DNA of 45,461 nucleotides from an uncultured Oscillospiraceae bacterium (lineage in GTDB: Bacteria; Bacillota; Clostridia; Oscillospirales; Acutalibacteraceae): NCBI GenBank assembly GCA_900544375.1, contig UQUZ01000017.1, positions 1 to 45,461 on the forward strand, read 5' to 3'. Below the pieces are notes generated by a model, which was not told the origin of the DNA, made no database searches, and saw only the letters and a program-made list of their open reading frames with translations. Both the position numbers and the translations under genes were made by a program. Positions 1 through 7,812 of the stretch are shown one piece after another. Position 1 is the first letter of the stretch. The number at the start of each line of letters is the position of its first letter.

Positions 1-12
1 CTTTTTTATCTA

Positions 13-35
13 CCCCTGGTTCAACCAGGGGTTTT
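13..35 (+). terminator. Intrinsic terminator of an upstream gene outside the window
   Basis: An 8-bp perfect stem (CCCCTGGT / ACCAGGGG) with a 3-nt loop is followed by TTTTG. It probably ends a forward gene that lies before the window. Confidence 0.6.
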
Positions 36-62
36 GTTAAGCCTAAAGGCAGCAATAAGCAA

Positions 63-94
63 GGCCGCGCCGGGTGTCCGGCGCGGCCCATTTT
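63..94. terminator. GC-rich hairpin, probable terminator
   Basis: An 11-bp perfect stem (GGCCGCGCCGG / CCGGCGCGGCC) with a GTGT loop is followed by CATTTT on the plus strand. It lies between the incoming forward transcript and the 3' end of the minus-strand peptidase, so it may work in both directions. The T-tract is weak on both strands. Confidence 0.5.
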
Positions 95-143
95 CTCATG
101 GACGAATCCTCAGAATGTGTTATAATACTGTTGAATGAAAACT

Positions 144-1046
144 TCACATGAGCGCGGCGAGCAAAAGCGTTTCCTCCAGCTTTTCATAAATCCGTTCAAA
201 GCTGCTCAGGGGCAGCGGGTTCTCTCCCCTGCCGATTTCAAAGGTGAAGCCCGGGCGCTCAAATTCAGAGAGGAACCAATCTTTGAAGCCGCCGTGGCTT
301 GCGAGGCCGTCATTTTCTACCAGGCGGTAACCGCTGGAGGCGGCAAAAATTTTTGCCATCATCCTGCCGCGCTGCGGCGTATGTTCGCCATACTCCCAAA
401 AGATTTCTTCCCCCTGGCTGTGAAAGGCCAGCGCATGGCGAAAGGGATGGCTTCGGCACAGCCGCACCAACGCCTGCGTTTCCGGCTCGCTTTCCGGAGC
501 AGGGCCGCCATATTGCCGGGGCGCGGGTCCGGTAATTCCAGATTCCCGCTCCATTTGGTGCAGTGTTTCCCAACCGGCGTCAAAATTATGATTGATATCC
601 ACACCGCGCGCATTCGCATTCCATCTGCTGAAATCGCCGCCGCTGATTTGAGTTGCAAGCGCTTCATAGGGCCCAGCTCCCTGCGCGCCGCGTAACGCAA
701 TCTGAATGCCATCCGGATTAACGCAAGGCACGATCATCATGCCCCGGCCATGCAGCGCATCCTGAATCGGGATAGCGGAAAAGTCGTCCCCCTCCCATAC
801 GGCCGTTGCCGTGCGTTCAAAAAACCGCAGCAGTAAAAGCGGGGTCAGCCATTCCTGGCCATGAAAGCCCCCGGTATAAAGCACTGGATTTTCCTGCGGG
901 CCGATGGAAAGCGTGTAAATAGAGCGCCCACCGAGGCTTCTGCCGCACACGCCGAGCCTCGCATGTGGGAAGCGGCGTTTTAACGCATCCAGCATCGCGC
1001 GCACGGTTTCATAATCGGGCTCTACCGCCCGAACGATTTGATCCAA
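144..1046 (-). CDS. M14-family zinc carboxypeptidase
   Basis: Predicted metallopeptidase that removes C-terminal residues from peptides, possibly cell-wall peptides. The M14 zinc-site signature HGQE (two ligands) is followed by NPDG and by a later HSQGEE, where the histidine fits the third ligand. FTFEIGRG near the C-terminus fits the catalytic glutamate. No signal peptide is seen, so a cytoplasmic role is likely. An in-frame GTG at 1088 would give 314 residues, but no ribosome binding site precedes it. A TTG at 1046 has AGGAGG 8 nt upstream, giving 300 residues, and the conserved domain starts soon after, so I prefer TTG. The gene is monocistronic and divergent from the Nudix gene. Family assignment is firm; substrate is unknown. 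Confidence 0.85.
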   Translation of the reverse strand: MDQIVRAVEPDYETVRAMLDALKRRFPHARLGVCGRSLGGRSIYTLSIGPQENPVLYTGGFHGQEWLTPLLLLRFFERTATAVWEGDDFSAIPIQDALHGRGMMIVPCVNPDGIQIALRGAQGAGPYEALATQISGGDFSRWNANARGVDINHNFDAGWETLHQMERESGITGPAPRQYGGPAPESEPETQALVRLCRSHPFRHALAFHSQGEEIFWEYGEHTPQRGRMMAKIFAASSGYRLVENDGLASHGGFKDWFLSEFERPGFTFEIGRGENPLPLSSFERIYEKLEETLLLAALM

Positions 1047-1143
1047 GCGTGATTCCTCCTGTCCTTCAGGCCTAGGCGGCCTCTTCACAATATATATGCC
1101 CGGCGGCCTGCGTTCATGCGGTGGCGGGCGGAAAGGACCCTCT

Positions 1144-1695
1144 ATGAACTTAAAAGAAGAAACCCTTGAAAAAAATACGATCTATACCGGCCGAATCATC
1201 ACGGTGCGCAACGATACCGCCCTTTTACCAAATGGGAAAAGGGCCTCGCGCGAGGTAGTGGAGCATCCCGGTGGCGTGACAATCGCCGCCCTCACGCCGG
1301 AAGGAGAGCTGCTGTTTGTGCGGCAATACCGTTACCCCTACGGCGAGGAACTGCTTGAGCTGCCTGCTGGGAAGCTGGAGCGCGGCGAAGACCCGCTGGA
1401 AAGCGGCAAGCGTGAGCTGCGCGAGGAGACGGGAGCGCAAGCGAAACACTTTCGCGATATCGGCAAATTTTACCCTACGCCCGGCTATTGCGGCGAAATA
1501 ATCCACATGTATTTTGCCTCCGGCCTCACATTTGGCGAGCAGGCCCTCGATGCGGACGAATTTTTAACCGTGCAGCGCATCCCGTTGGCAAAAGCGGTGC
1601 GCATGGTGCTGGAGAATGAAATCCGTGATGGCAAAACGCAGGCAGCTGTGCTGAAGGTGGATGCGTTGCTGCGGGCTGGGGCACTTGAAGCATAA
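1144..1695 (+). CDS. nudF: Nudix hydrolase, ADP-ribose pyrophosphatase type
   Basis: Likely hydrolyses ADP-ribose to AMP and ribose 5-phosphate. The protein has 183 residues. It carries a complete Nudix box (G-x5-E-x7-REL-x-EE-x-G), seen as GKLERGE followed by RELREETGA, in the usual place for the NudF/ADPRase group. The N-terminal part, with VEHPGGV and the RQYRYP motif, also matches ADP-ribose pyrophosphatases. The ATG at 1144 was chosen because AAAGGA lies 6 nt upstream; the open frame runs further upstream but without a start context. It is first in a forward cluster with YbaK, Fur and phosphoesterase genes, separated from YbaK by 50 nt. The exact substrate is inferred. Confidence 0.85.
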   Translation: MNLKEETLEKNTIYTGRIITVRNDTALLPNGKRASREVVEHPGGVTIAALTPEGELLFVRQYRYPYGEELLELPAGKLERGEDPLESGKRELREETGAQAKHFRDIGKFYPTPGYCGEIIHMYFASGLTFGEQALDADEFLTVQRIPLAKAVRMVLENEIRDGKTQAAVLKVDALLRAGALEA

Positions 1696-1745
1696 AATAT
1701 AAAATAGAGAGGAAGGCAAGCGGAGCATACTCGCTTTGCATAACG

Positions 1746-2234
1746 ATGGCAATTGAAACTGTAAGAGCATTTTTGAAAGAACAGGGTCTGGAAGGACGCA
1801 TCCATGAATTTGATTCCTCCAGCGCAACCGTAGCACTGGCCGCTGAAGCGCTGGGCACCGAGCCCGCGCGGATTGCAAAAACCCTTTCCTTTGTCAATGG
1901 GGATACCTGTATTTTGATTGTTGCAGCAGGTGACGCCAAAATTGATAACCGAAAATTTAAGGACTTTTTCGGCAGGAAGGCGACGATGCTCGCTCCGGAT
2001 GAAGTGCTGCGCCTGACCGGGCACGCTGTGGGCGGCGTATGCCCCTTTGCCCTGCCGGAAGGGACGGCTGAGGTCTATATGGATATCTCCCTTCAGCGGT
2101 TCAACACCATATTTCCCGCGGCGGGCAGTTCCAACAGCGCAATTGAGCTCTCTTGTGATGAGCTGGCCGCACTTTCCGCCAGCAAATGCTGGATTGATGT
2201 GTGCAAGGGCTGGCAGGAAGAAGAAACAGCATAA
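1746..2234 (+). CDS. ybaK: YbaK/EbsC-family aminoacyl-tRNA deacylase
   Basis: Predicted trans-editing enzyme that hydrolyses mischarged tRNA, for example Cys-tRNA(Pro), in the cytoplasm. The 162 residues cover the whole single-domain YbaK fold. Recognisable blocks are the ATVALAAEALG segment, RIAKTLSF with the family's conserved lysine, the KIDNRKFKDFFG block, and GGVCPF followed by a segment leading to AGSSNSAIEL. There is no fusion to prolyl-tRNA synthetase, so this is the free-standing form. It ends 14 nt before the Fur-family start, suggesting co-transcription. The tRNA specificity cannot be read from sequence alone. Confidence 0.85.
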   Translation: MAIETVRAFLKEQGLEGRIHEFDSSSATVALAAEALGTEPARIAKTLSFVNGDTCILIVAAGDAKIDNRKFKDFFGRKATMLAPDEVLRLTGHAVGGVCPFALPEGTAEVYMDISLQRFNTIFPAAGSSNSAIELSCDELAALSASKCWIDVCKGWQEEETA

Positions 2235-2248
2235 AAGGCGGTGGTAGT

Positions 2249-2668
2249 ATGCAGCGGCAAACGCCGCAGCGCAGGGCGATCCTTTCCGCGGTGAGCGCGG
2301 CGCAATCGCCTTTGACAGCAGAGCAGGTACATACCGAGGTTTGCAGCGCTTTCCCAAGGCTTGCGCTGACCACAGTTTACCGCAGTCTGGACGCCTATGT
2401 GGACGCAGGGCTTGTGCGGCGCAGCATCTATGATGACGGAATCGCCCGCTATGAAATCGCGGCGGAGCACAGGCACTTTTTAACGTGTACGTCCTGTAAA
2501 AAAAGCGTTCCCTTGTCTGTATGCCCCTTTGAACAGCTCGAAGAACAATTGGTGCGGGAAACCGGCTTTCAGATTTCCGGCCACAAGATGGAATTTTTCG
2601 GGCTTTGTCCAGAGTGTGCAAAAAAAATGGATCAAGAGCGTAGAGGCATGGCTGTTAAACAAGATTGA
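2249..2668 (+). CDS. Fur-family metal-responsive repressor
   Basis: A 139-residue DNA-binding repressor of the Fur/PerR/Zur superfamily. The N-terminal winged helix includes TPQRRAIL and LTTVYRSLDAYVDAGLV, the typical recognition-helix block. The C-terminal dimerisation and metal domain carries HRHFLTCTSC and CPEC, the two CxxC pairs of a structural zinc site. The regulatory-site residues do not clearly separate Fur, Zur and PerR. The start at 2249 is preceded by AAAGGCGGTGG. It overlaps an open upstream frame from 2201 that lacks a better start. The phosphoesterase gene starts 17 nt after its stop. Targets are not evident; no Fur-box was recognised in this window. Confidence 0.85.
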   Translation: MQRQTPQRRAILSAVSAAQSPLTAEQVHTEVCSAFPRLALTTVYRSLDAYVDAGLVRRSIYDDGIARYEIAAEHRHFLTCTSCKKSVPLSVCPFEQLEEQLVRETGFQISGHKMEFFGLCPECAKKMDQERRGMAVKQD

Positions 2669-2685
2669 TAAAAAGGAGCCAGCTC

Positions 2686-3810
2686 ATGAAAATACAAATA
2701 AACCGCCTCACCCTGCCCGCTGACCGACGCATCCTTGTGACAAGCGATATCCACGGGCAATTGGGTCACTTGAAAGGCGCGCTCGAAACGGCTAACTTTT
2801 CAAAGGACGACATTCTGTTTATCATAGGCGATATGATCGAAAAGGGGCCGAACAGCCTTGGCGTTTTGCGCTATGTGATGGAGCTGTGCGAAACGCATAC
2901 CGTATATCCGCTAATCGGCAATGTCGACGCCCACCGGCTGGAGATGATCGGCCGGTGGCATATCGCCGAGATTTATCCCTACCTCAAACATATGCAGCGC
3001 CATTGGGGCGGCTGCCTGCTCTCGGAAATGTGCGAAGAGCTCGGCATCCGCATCCGCTCCCCGCTCGACCTGTTGGCGGCGCGCACCAAAATACAGGCCG
3101 GTTTTCAAAAGGAGCTTGATTTTCTGAAGTTCCTTCCAACCATCATTGAAACGCCGCATTTCATTTTTGTGCACGGGGGCCTGCCCACGCAGGAGCTCTC
3201 CACATTGGAGGGCACGGATGCGCATCCATGCTTAAAAAACGACGCGTTTCTGGAGAAGGGGCTCCGGTTTTCGAAATATGTCGTGGTCGGCCATTGGCCT
3301 GTAACGCTGTATAACGACAAGATCGACTGCGCGAACCCGATCATCAACCGGGAGCAGCATATCATCAGCATAGATGGCGGATGCAGCCTTAAACGCACCG
3401 GGCAGCTTAACCTGCTGATCATTCCAGCGGAGGATTCGGAGGAATTTACCTTTGCAAGCTTCGACGGCTTTCCGGTCAGGGTGGCGCTGGATCCGCAAGA
3501 GGGATCTGAGGACCCGTTTTGCCTCTTGTATACCGATAACGCCGTTCGGCTTTTGAAGCGTGAGGCGGAATTTTCATTCGTGGAACATCGGCATACCGGT
3601 CGCAGGCTTTGGGTTCTAAACGAAGATCTCTATGGCAGCGGGAAAGCCATGCACTGTGATGACAGCACGGATTACCGTATTCCGGTTCGCCCGGGCGACC
3701 GGCTTTCGGTCATATTGGAAACCTCAAAAGGGGCACTGGTTAAAAAGGACGGCGTATCCGGCTGGTATTGCGGCCGGTTGGAGGAAGCCAGCGAACCTGC
3801 CCTGTTGTAA
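2686..3810 (+). CDS. Calcineurin-like metallophosphoesterase with SH3-like tail
   Basis: Predicted cytoplasmic phosphoesterase of 374 residues. The N-terminal ~240 residues hold the dinuclear-metal motifs in order: SDIHG, GDMIEKG, GNVDAH, FVHGG and VVGHWP, resembling PPP-type phosphatases and diadenosine tetraphosphatases. The last ~110 residues are not part of that fold. Their end (PVRPGDRLSVI followed by GVSGWYCGRL) looks like a bacterial SH3-type barrel, which is inference. AAGGAG lies 8 nt before ATG 2686. It is the last gene of the Nudix-YbaK-Fur cluster, with a strong terminator 22 nt after the stop. Substrate (protein or nucleotide) is unknown. Confidence 0.8.
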   Translation: MKIQINRLTLPADRRILVTSDIHGQLGHLKGALETANFSKDDILFIIGDMIEKGPNSLGVLRYVMELCETHTVYPLIGNVDAHRLEMIGRWHIAEIYPYLKHMQRHWGGCLLSEMCEELGIRIRSPLDLLAARTKIQAGFQKELDFLKFLPTIIETPHFIFVHGGLPTQELSTLEGTDAHPCLKNDAFLEKGLRFSKYVVVGHWPVTLYNDKIDCANPIINREQHIISIDGGCSLKRTGQLNLLIIPAEDSEEFTFASFDGFPVRVALDPQEGSEDPFCLLYTDNAVRLLKREAEFSFVEHRHTGRRLWVLNEDLYGSGKAMHCDDSTDYRIPVRPGDRLSVILETSKGALVKKDGVSGWYCGRLEEASEPALL

Positions 3811-3831
3811 AAACTTTCAAAACATTTCTCC

Positions 3832-3874
3832 GCGTGCACAAATTGGCTTTGCCATGATTTGCGCACGCTTTTTT
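3832..3874 (+). terminator. Intrinsic terminator of the Nudix-ybaK-fur-phosphoesterase cluster
   Basis: Stem GCGTGC-a-CAAAT pairs with ATTTG-c-GCACGC, has a GGC/GCC top, and is followed by six T residues. Confidence 0.8.
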
Positions 3875-4010
3875 ACGCAACCGCTTCACCGCTCTTTTCG
3901 GCAGCAGCAAAATCTGATAGAATAGAACCAACTGGAGAAATCAGCTTTTATCAGGCCAGATGGATGGATGCCAACGTTTTATCACTCTTTCAATTTTTAG
4001 GGAGGGCATT

Positions 4011-5225
4011 ATGCCGGAAATCAAAAAGGAGCAGAAGGCGGCAGCACCCTGCCCGCTTTATAAGAAATGCGGCGGCTGCCAGCTGCAAAACCTAAATTAT
4101 GAGGAACAGCTACGCTGGAAAGAGCGCCGGATGATTGGCCTAATGGGCCAATTCGGCCATGTAGAGCCGGTGATCGGCATGGAAAGGCCGTTGCATTACC
4201 GCAATAAGGTGCAGGCGGCCTTCGGGCTCGACCGAAAAAAACGGATCATCTCAGGCGTATACCAATCAAGCACACATCGGATCGTGCCGGTAGACCGCTG
4301 CATGATTGAAAACGAGGCGGCAGATGCGATCATTGTAACAGTGCGCCGCCTGCTTGCGGATTTTAAGCTCCTGCCGTATCACGCGGATACAGGGCGCGGC
4401 TTTTTACGGCATGTATTGGTGCGACGCGGTTTTTCGACCGGGCAGGTTATGGTAGTACTGGTGACGGGGTCGCCGGTTTTCCCTTCCAAAAACCATTTTA
4501 TCGGTGCTCTTCTCAAAAAGCACCCGGAGATCACAACTGTTTTGCAAAATATCAATCCTGGCAGGACGAGCCTGGTGCTGGGCACACAGGAAAAAACACT
4601 CTTCGGCCCCGGGTTTATCGAAGATGAGCTGTGTGGCTGTGTGTTTCGCATTTCTGCGCAGTCGTTTTATCAGATCAACCCCGTGCAGACGCAGGTGCTT
4701 TATGAAACAGCGATGGAATACGCGGCGCTCTCCGGGCAAGAAACGGTGGTAGACGCCTATTGCGGCACCGGCACGATCGGGCTGATTGCCGCCAGGCGCG
4801 GCGCAAAGCAGGTTGTCGGCGTGGAAATAAACCGCGAGGCTGTGCGGGATGCGATTGCAAACGCAAAGCGTAACCAGATCAAAAACGCCCGCTTTTATTG
4901 CGCGGATGCCGGTGCGTGGATGCGCGATATGGCAGCGGCCGGTGAACAGGCAGACGTTGTGCTGATGGACCCCCCGCGTGCCGGGAGCGACGAGGCCTTC
5001 CTCTCCTCCGTGCTGACGCTTGCGCCGAAGCGAGTGGTTTATATCTCCTGCAACCCGGAAACACTCGCACGGGATGTGCTCTTTCTGACAAAACGCGGGT
5101 ATCGGGTGCAGCGGATACAGCCGGTGGATATGTTTCCTTTTACAAATCATATTGAGGCAGTCGTATTATTGACGCGTCAAAAAACGAACGCAAAGCATGG
5201 CAAATCTCCCGCAGTCGCCAAATGA
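4011..5225 (+). CDS. rlmD: 23S rRNA (uracil-C5)-methyltransferase, RlmD/RumA family
   Basis: SAM-dependent enzyme that methylates a uracil in 23S rRNA. The 404-residue protein begins almost directly with the iron-sulfur cysteine block (CPLYKKCGGCQLQ, residues ~13-25). It continues to the methyltransferase fold with DAYCGTGTIGL (SAM binding), VVLMDPPRAG and the catalytic-cysteine motif YISCNPETLARD. The N-terminal TRAM RNA-binding domain usual in Firmicute homologues is absent, so it is shorter than typical. The ATG at 4011 follows GGGAGGGCATT. An upstream in-frame extension to 3960 has no ribosome binding site and does not encode a TRAM domain. Family is certain; the modified base (U1939 or U747 type) is not. 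Confidence 0.9.
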   Translation: MPEIKKEQKAAAPCPLYKKCGGCQLQNLNYEEQLRWKERRMIGLMGQFGHVEPVIGMERPLHYRNKVQAAFGLDRKKRIISGVYQSSTHRIVPVDRCMIENEAADAIIVTVRRLLADFKLLPYHADTGRGFLRHVLVRRGFSTGQVMVVLVTGSPVFPSKNHFIGALLKKHPEITTVLQNINPGRTSLVLGTQEKTLFGPGFIEDELCGCVFRISAQSFYQINPVQTQVLYETAMEYAALSGQETVVDAYCGTGTIGLIAARRGAKQVVGVEINREAVRDAIANAKRNQIKNARFYCADAGAWMRDMAAAGEQADVVLMDPPRAGSDEAFLSSVLTLAPKRVVYISCNPETLARDVLFLTKRGYRVQRIQPVDMFPFTNHIEAVVLLTRQKTNAKHGKSPAVAK

Positions 5226-5251
5226 GCGGTTGTGGGAGGTTTGGCTTTTTT
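5201..5251 (+). terminator. Terminator overlapping the 3' end of rlmD
   Basis: A 13-bp stem with two G-T pairs (CAAATCTCCCGCA / TGTGGGAGGTTTG) is followed by CTTTTTT. Its left arm lies inside the last codons of rlmD. Confidence 0.75.
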
Positions 5252-5331
5252 ATACTAAAAACCGCAGCAGCTTGGCAGCATAGAAATGATTACCTTTCTG
5301 CTCAACACTTTTTGATTCGTTAAAATAATAA

Positions 5332-5365
5332 AAAACCAATAGCCTTTCATTCAGCTATTGGTTTT
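5332..5365 (-). terminator. Terminator of the tRNA-Thr/tRNA-Tyr transcript
   Basis: A perfect 12-bp stem (AAAACCAATAGC / GCTATTGGTTTT), read on the minus strand, is followed by TTTTTTATTATTTT. The 5226-5466 interval otherwise holds only the rlmD terminator; no gene is seen. Confidence 0.85.
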
Positions 5366-5466
5366 CTGTTTTGGAAGGGGTAGACACTTTAGATGCCGTT
5401 TTAAACGCGAGCACTTTGCCCGGAAAAAGAAATGAGTCCGAACGCAAATTGCGTCTAGACTCAGTC

Positions 5467-5551
5467 TGGTGGGAGAGGGTGGATTCGAACCACCGAAGTC
5501 AGTGACGACAGATTTACAGTCTGTTCCCTTTGGCCGCTCGGGAACTCTCCC
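5467..5551 (-). tRNA. tRNA-Tyr (GTA)
   Basis: The minus strand reads GGGAGAG at the acceptor and ends CTCTCCC-A-CCA. The anticodon loop CTGTAAA gives GTA. A long variable arm is present, as expected for bacterial tRNA-Tyr, and CCA is encoded. It follows tRNA-Thr in the same transcript. Confidence 0.95.
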
Positions 5552-5606
5552 ATATATGAACTTTTTATAACGCACGCCCTTTGCACGGCTTGCGGGTGAA
5601 AACAGG

Positions 5607-5682
5607 TGGAGCTGGTGGACGGACTTGAACCCCCGACCTGCTGATTACAAATCAGCTGCTCTACCAACTGAGCTACACCAGC
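5607..5682 (-). tRNA. tRNA-Thr (TGT)
   Basis: Minus-strand cloverleaf of 76 nt with acceptor GCTGGTG / CACCAGC, anticodon loop TTTGTAA (anticodon TGT), T-loop GTTCAAG, and encoded CCA. Confidence 0.95.
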
Positions 5683-5706
5683 ATGTGCACTCTTAACGCG
5701 AATGTT

Positions 5707-5735
5707 ACTATATCATATTTTGCCCTTGCCGTCAA
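5707..5735 (-). promoter_or_regulatory. Sigma-A promoter of the tRNA-Thr/Tyr operon
   Basis: The minus strand shows TTGACG, a 17-nt spacer, and TATAGT, about 25 nt upstream of the tRNA-Thr 5' end. Confidence 0.8.
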
Positions 5736-6000
5736 GTATCAAATAACAATTTTTTTTACAAAGTTGCGGATAATCGAACGAGGTGCAACAAGAAAAAAAC
5801 TGCACATAGAAGGGGCCGATCGAAAGGTCATCTTTTCAGCTAGAGCCGCATAAAACGTCTATTGAATTCCCCAACCCTCCCATGCATCCGCTTGACTGGT
5901 ATTTTTCAAAGCAATTCTCCTTCTTCATCCAATTGTATCACACTTTTTTCATAAGCCTATTTTGGAAGAAAGCAGAAGAGAAAATTTGCAGGAGATGGGG
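5736..6000. other. Intergenic, no gene seen
   Basis: AT-rich stretch between the tRNA promoter and the endonuclease III promoter. No ORF with a plausible start and no recognised RNA was found. Confidence 0.5.
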
Positions 6001-6029
6001 TTGGCGGATTTGGGAGAATACAGTATAAT
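6001..6029 (+). promoter_or_regulatory. Sigma-A promoter of nth
   Basis: TTGGCG, 17-nt spacer, TATAAT, placed about 73 nt before the nth start. Confidence 0.7.
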
Positions 6030-6102
6030 AAAATCGAAGCATACCAACCGGTCCGCTTGGCCCCTTTCAGGAGGCCCGGTTTCAGAAAGAAGGGAATTGT
6101 CT

Positions 6103-6735
6103 ATGACAAAAAAAGAACGTGCGCGCCTTGCGGTAAACGCCTTAAAAAATGAATATCCGGATGCAATCTGTTCCCTACGCGCGGAAGAACCCTTACAGCT
6201 ACTGATCGCCACGCGCCTTTCCGCCCAATGCACGGATGCGCGCGTGAACCTTGTGACACCGGTTCTGTTTGAAAAATACCCGACGCTCGAGGCCTTTTGC
6301 GAGGCGAATGTAGAAGATGTGGAGGAAATTATCCACTCCTGTGGATTTTATCATGGCAAAGCGCGGGATATTGTGGGTATGTCCCAAAAAATCCGCGATA
6401 CGTTCGGCGGCGTTGTGCCGGATACGGTGGAAGCGCTCACTACCCTGCCCGGAGTAGGGCGCAAAACGGCAAACCTGATCGTGGGCGACGTTTATGGGAA
6501 ACCGGCCGTGGTAGCGGACACCCATTTTATTCGGATGTCGAATCGGCTTGGATTCGTCGATACGAAGGATCCGTATAAGGTAGAGCTCGCCATGCGCAAG
6601 CTTTTGCCGCCGGAGGAAAGCAACGATTTTTGCCATCGCTGTGTGCTACATGGCCGCGCCTGCTGCACGGCGCGCAAGGCGATGTGCGAAAGGTGCTGTA
6701 TGGCAGAATTTTGCCCCCAAAAAGGTGTTACCTAA
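6103..6735 (+). CDS. nth: Endonuclease III, DNA glycosylase/AP lyase
   Basis: Base-excision repair enzyme that removes oxidised pyrimidines and cleaves the abasic site. The 210 residues match the family length. Visible are the helix-hairpin-helix LPGVGRKTA, the catalytic lysine region FYHGKARDIV, the catalytic aspartate in VVADTHF, and the iron-sulfur loop C-x6-C-x2-C-x5-C near the C-terminus (CTARKAMCERCCMAEFC). Start at ATG 6103, preceded by AAGGGA. The open frame extends upstream to 5962 across the promoter, so that extension is rejected. Its stop overlaps the stop of the convergent NERD gene by 4 nt. Confidence 0.95.
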   Translation: MTKKERARLAVNALKNEYPDAICSLRAEEPLQLLIATRLSAQCTDARVNLVTPVLFEKYPTLEAFCEANVEDVEEIIHSCGFYHGKARDIVGMSQKIRDTFGGVVPDTVEALTTLPGVGRKTANLIVGDVYGKPAVVADTHFIRMSNRLGFVDTKDPYKVELAMRKLLPPEESNDFCHRCVLHGRACCTARKAMCERCCMAEFCPQKGVT

Positions 6736-7619
6736 GAGTTTTCGATATTTTGAATATACCGGCAGGAAGGGAATCGGGAGCATCCCCAGAAGGCTTTTCC
6801 TTTTCTATTTCCCTTGGTGGCAACCTTTTTTACCAATGCCGCTCCACACTTCGGGCAAACTAGCTCAGTTCTTGAAAGCATAGTAGAGTCTCCTTGCTGC
6901 CCTGATACAAAATTTTTTTCTTCACTATAGATTTTATGATTGATATTTTGAATATGCTGATTTTTTTGTTCATTTGTTGTTTGCGTCAACGGGTAAAGCC
7001 GTTCATAAATTAATGCAATTTGATCTGAGGTATATACCATTTGACCTGTCGCCATTTTTTGGATTGTTCGTAATAAATCATACCGTTGGATAACAACATG
7101 AGCACTATTTTTAGATATTTGAATATTCTTTAACACACACCGTTTGCTAAATACAATAATTGAAAAGTATGGGCCTTCTGTAAGACCAGAAAGATATTTT
7201 TTAAGCCATTCTATATGTATTTCATTTTGTATAATAGGATTTAAAAAATGATTTTTTTCAGATGTGTGACCTTTTGGTAATGTTTGTGTCCACATTTTTT
7301 GAGTCTCCGAGCCAAAGATCCAACCGCTATAATTTTTTGATTCTAGTACATAAATTCCGGAGCTATGTAAGAGAATAAGATCGATTTCTGTGGTTGTTCC
7401 ATCATTTTTGGGTAAGTAGCAATTAAATAAGAAGCGTTTTTCTCCCGGTAATTTTTTAAGGTCACGATATGTGCAATATTCTCCTAATTTACCCGTATCT
7501 TGTAACATTACAGAAAGCGGCATATGTGTATCTTTTGCATATTCTGATTTGTTATAAAAAATAATTGAAAGAATCCATATACATAATGATAAAATAAACG
7601 CAATTACAAAAAACAGCAT
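6732..7619 (-). CDS. NERD-domain protein with C-terminal zinc finger
   Basis: A 295-residue protein with one N-terminal membrane segment (residues ~2-21), then a NERD (nuclease-related) domain recognised from GKLGEYCTY, EIDLILLHSSGIYVLESKNY and GWIFG. The D and E-x-K residues fit a restriction-endonuclease-like active site. The C-terminus has a topoisomerase-type C4 zinc ribbon (CPKCGAALV, then a C-x6-C pair). Ribosome binding site GGAGAG precedes ATG 7619. Base use is strikingly AT-rich and lysine/isoleucine-rich compared with both neighbours, suggesting horizontal acquisition. Its 3' end overlaps nth. Likely a membrane-anchored DNA-processing or defence-related protein; function is not established. 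Confidence 0.8.
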   Translation of the reverse strand: MLFFVIAFILSLCIWILSIIFYNKSEYAKDTHMPLSVMLQDTGKLGEYCTYRDLKKLPGEKRFLFNCYLPKNDGTTTEIDLILLHSSGIYVLESKNYSGWIFGSETQKMWTQTLPKGHTSEKNHFLNPIIQNEIHIEWLKKYLSGLTEGPYFSIIVFSKRCVLKNIQISKNSAHVVIQRYDLLRTIQKMATGQMVYTSDQIALIYERLYPLTQTTNEQKNQHIQNINHKIYSEEKNFVSGQQGDSTMLSRTELVCPKCGAALVKKVATKGNRKGKAFWGCSRFPSCRYIQNIENS

Positions 7620-7723
7620 TTTATTCTCTCCTTTCCATAAAATTATATCATATTTTCCTTAATTCAACAATTTCGCTTAATAATATTAAATGATGTTTTA
7701 GTTACATACCCTGCTTAAAATAA

Positions 7724-7769
7724 AAAACGGCACTTTTCATTGATATCGCATCATGAAAAGCGCCGTTTT
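7724..7769 (-). terminator. Terminator of the ferritin-like gene
   Basis: A 17-bp stem with one mismatch (7724-7740 pairs with 7753-7769) is followed on the minus strand by TTTATTTT. It also has a TTTT run on the plus strand. Confidence 0.85.
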
Positions 7770-7812
7770 GTGTTGCTGCCAGGCTATATTTCATCTGCAA
7801 ACGGACCTTAAT

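Noticed and set aside
135..695. 186-codon plus-strand frame
   Set aside because: Antisense to the M14 peptidase, with no ribosome binding site and no domain.
1485..2621. 378-codon open frame on the minus strand
   Set aside because: It lies antisense to the Nudix, YbaK and Fur genes, which carry clear family motifs. Its own product is Cys/His/Arg-rich without recognisable domains.
4404..5150. 248-codon minus-strand frame
   Set aside because: Shadow of rlmD, whose motifs are complete.
6732..6735. Overlap of nth and NERD stops, and the similar CTAA overlap of the dehydrogenase and RluA genes at 21997-22000, as a special regulatory signal
   Set aside because: Convergent genes sharing CTAA (TAA on one strand, TAG on the other) are common by chance in compact genomes.
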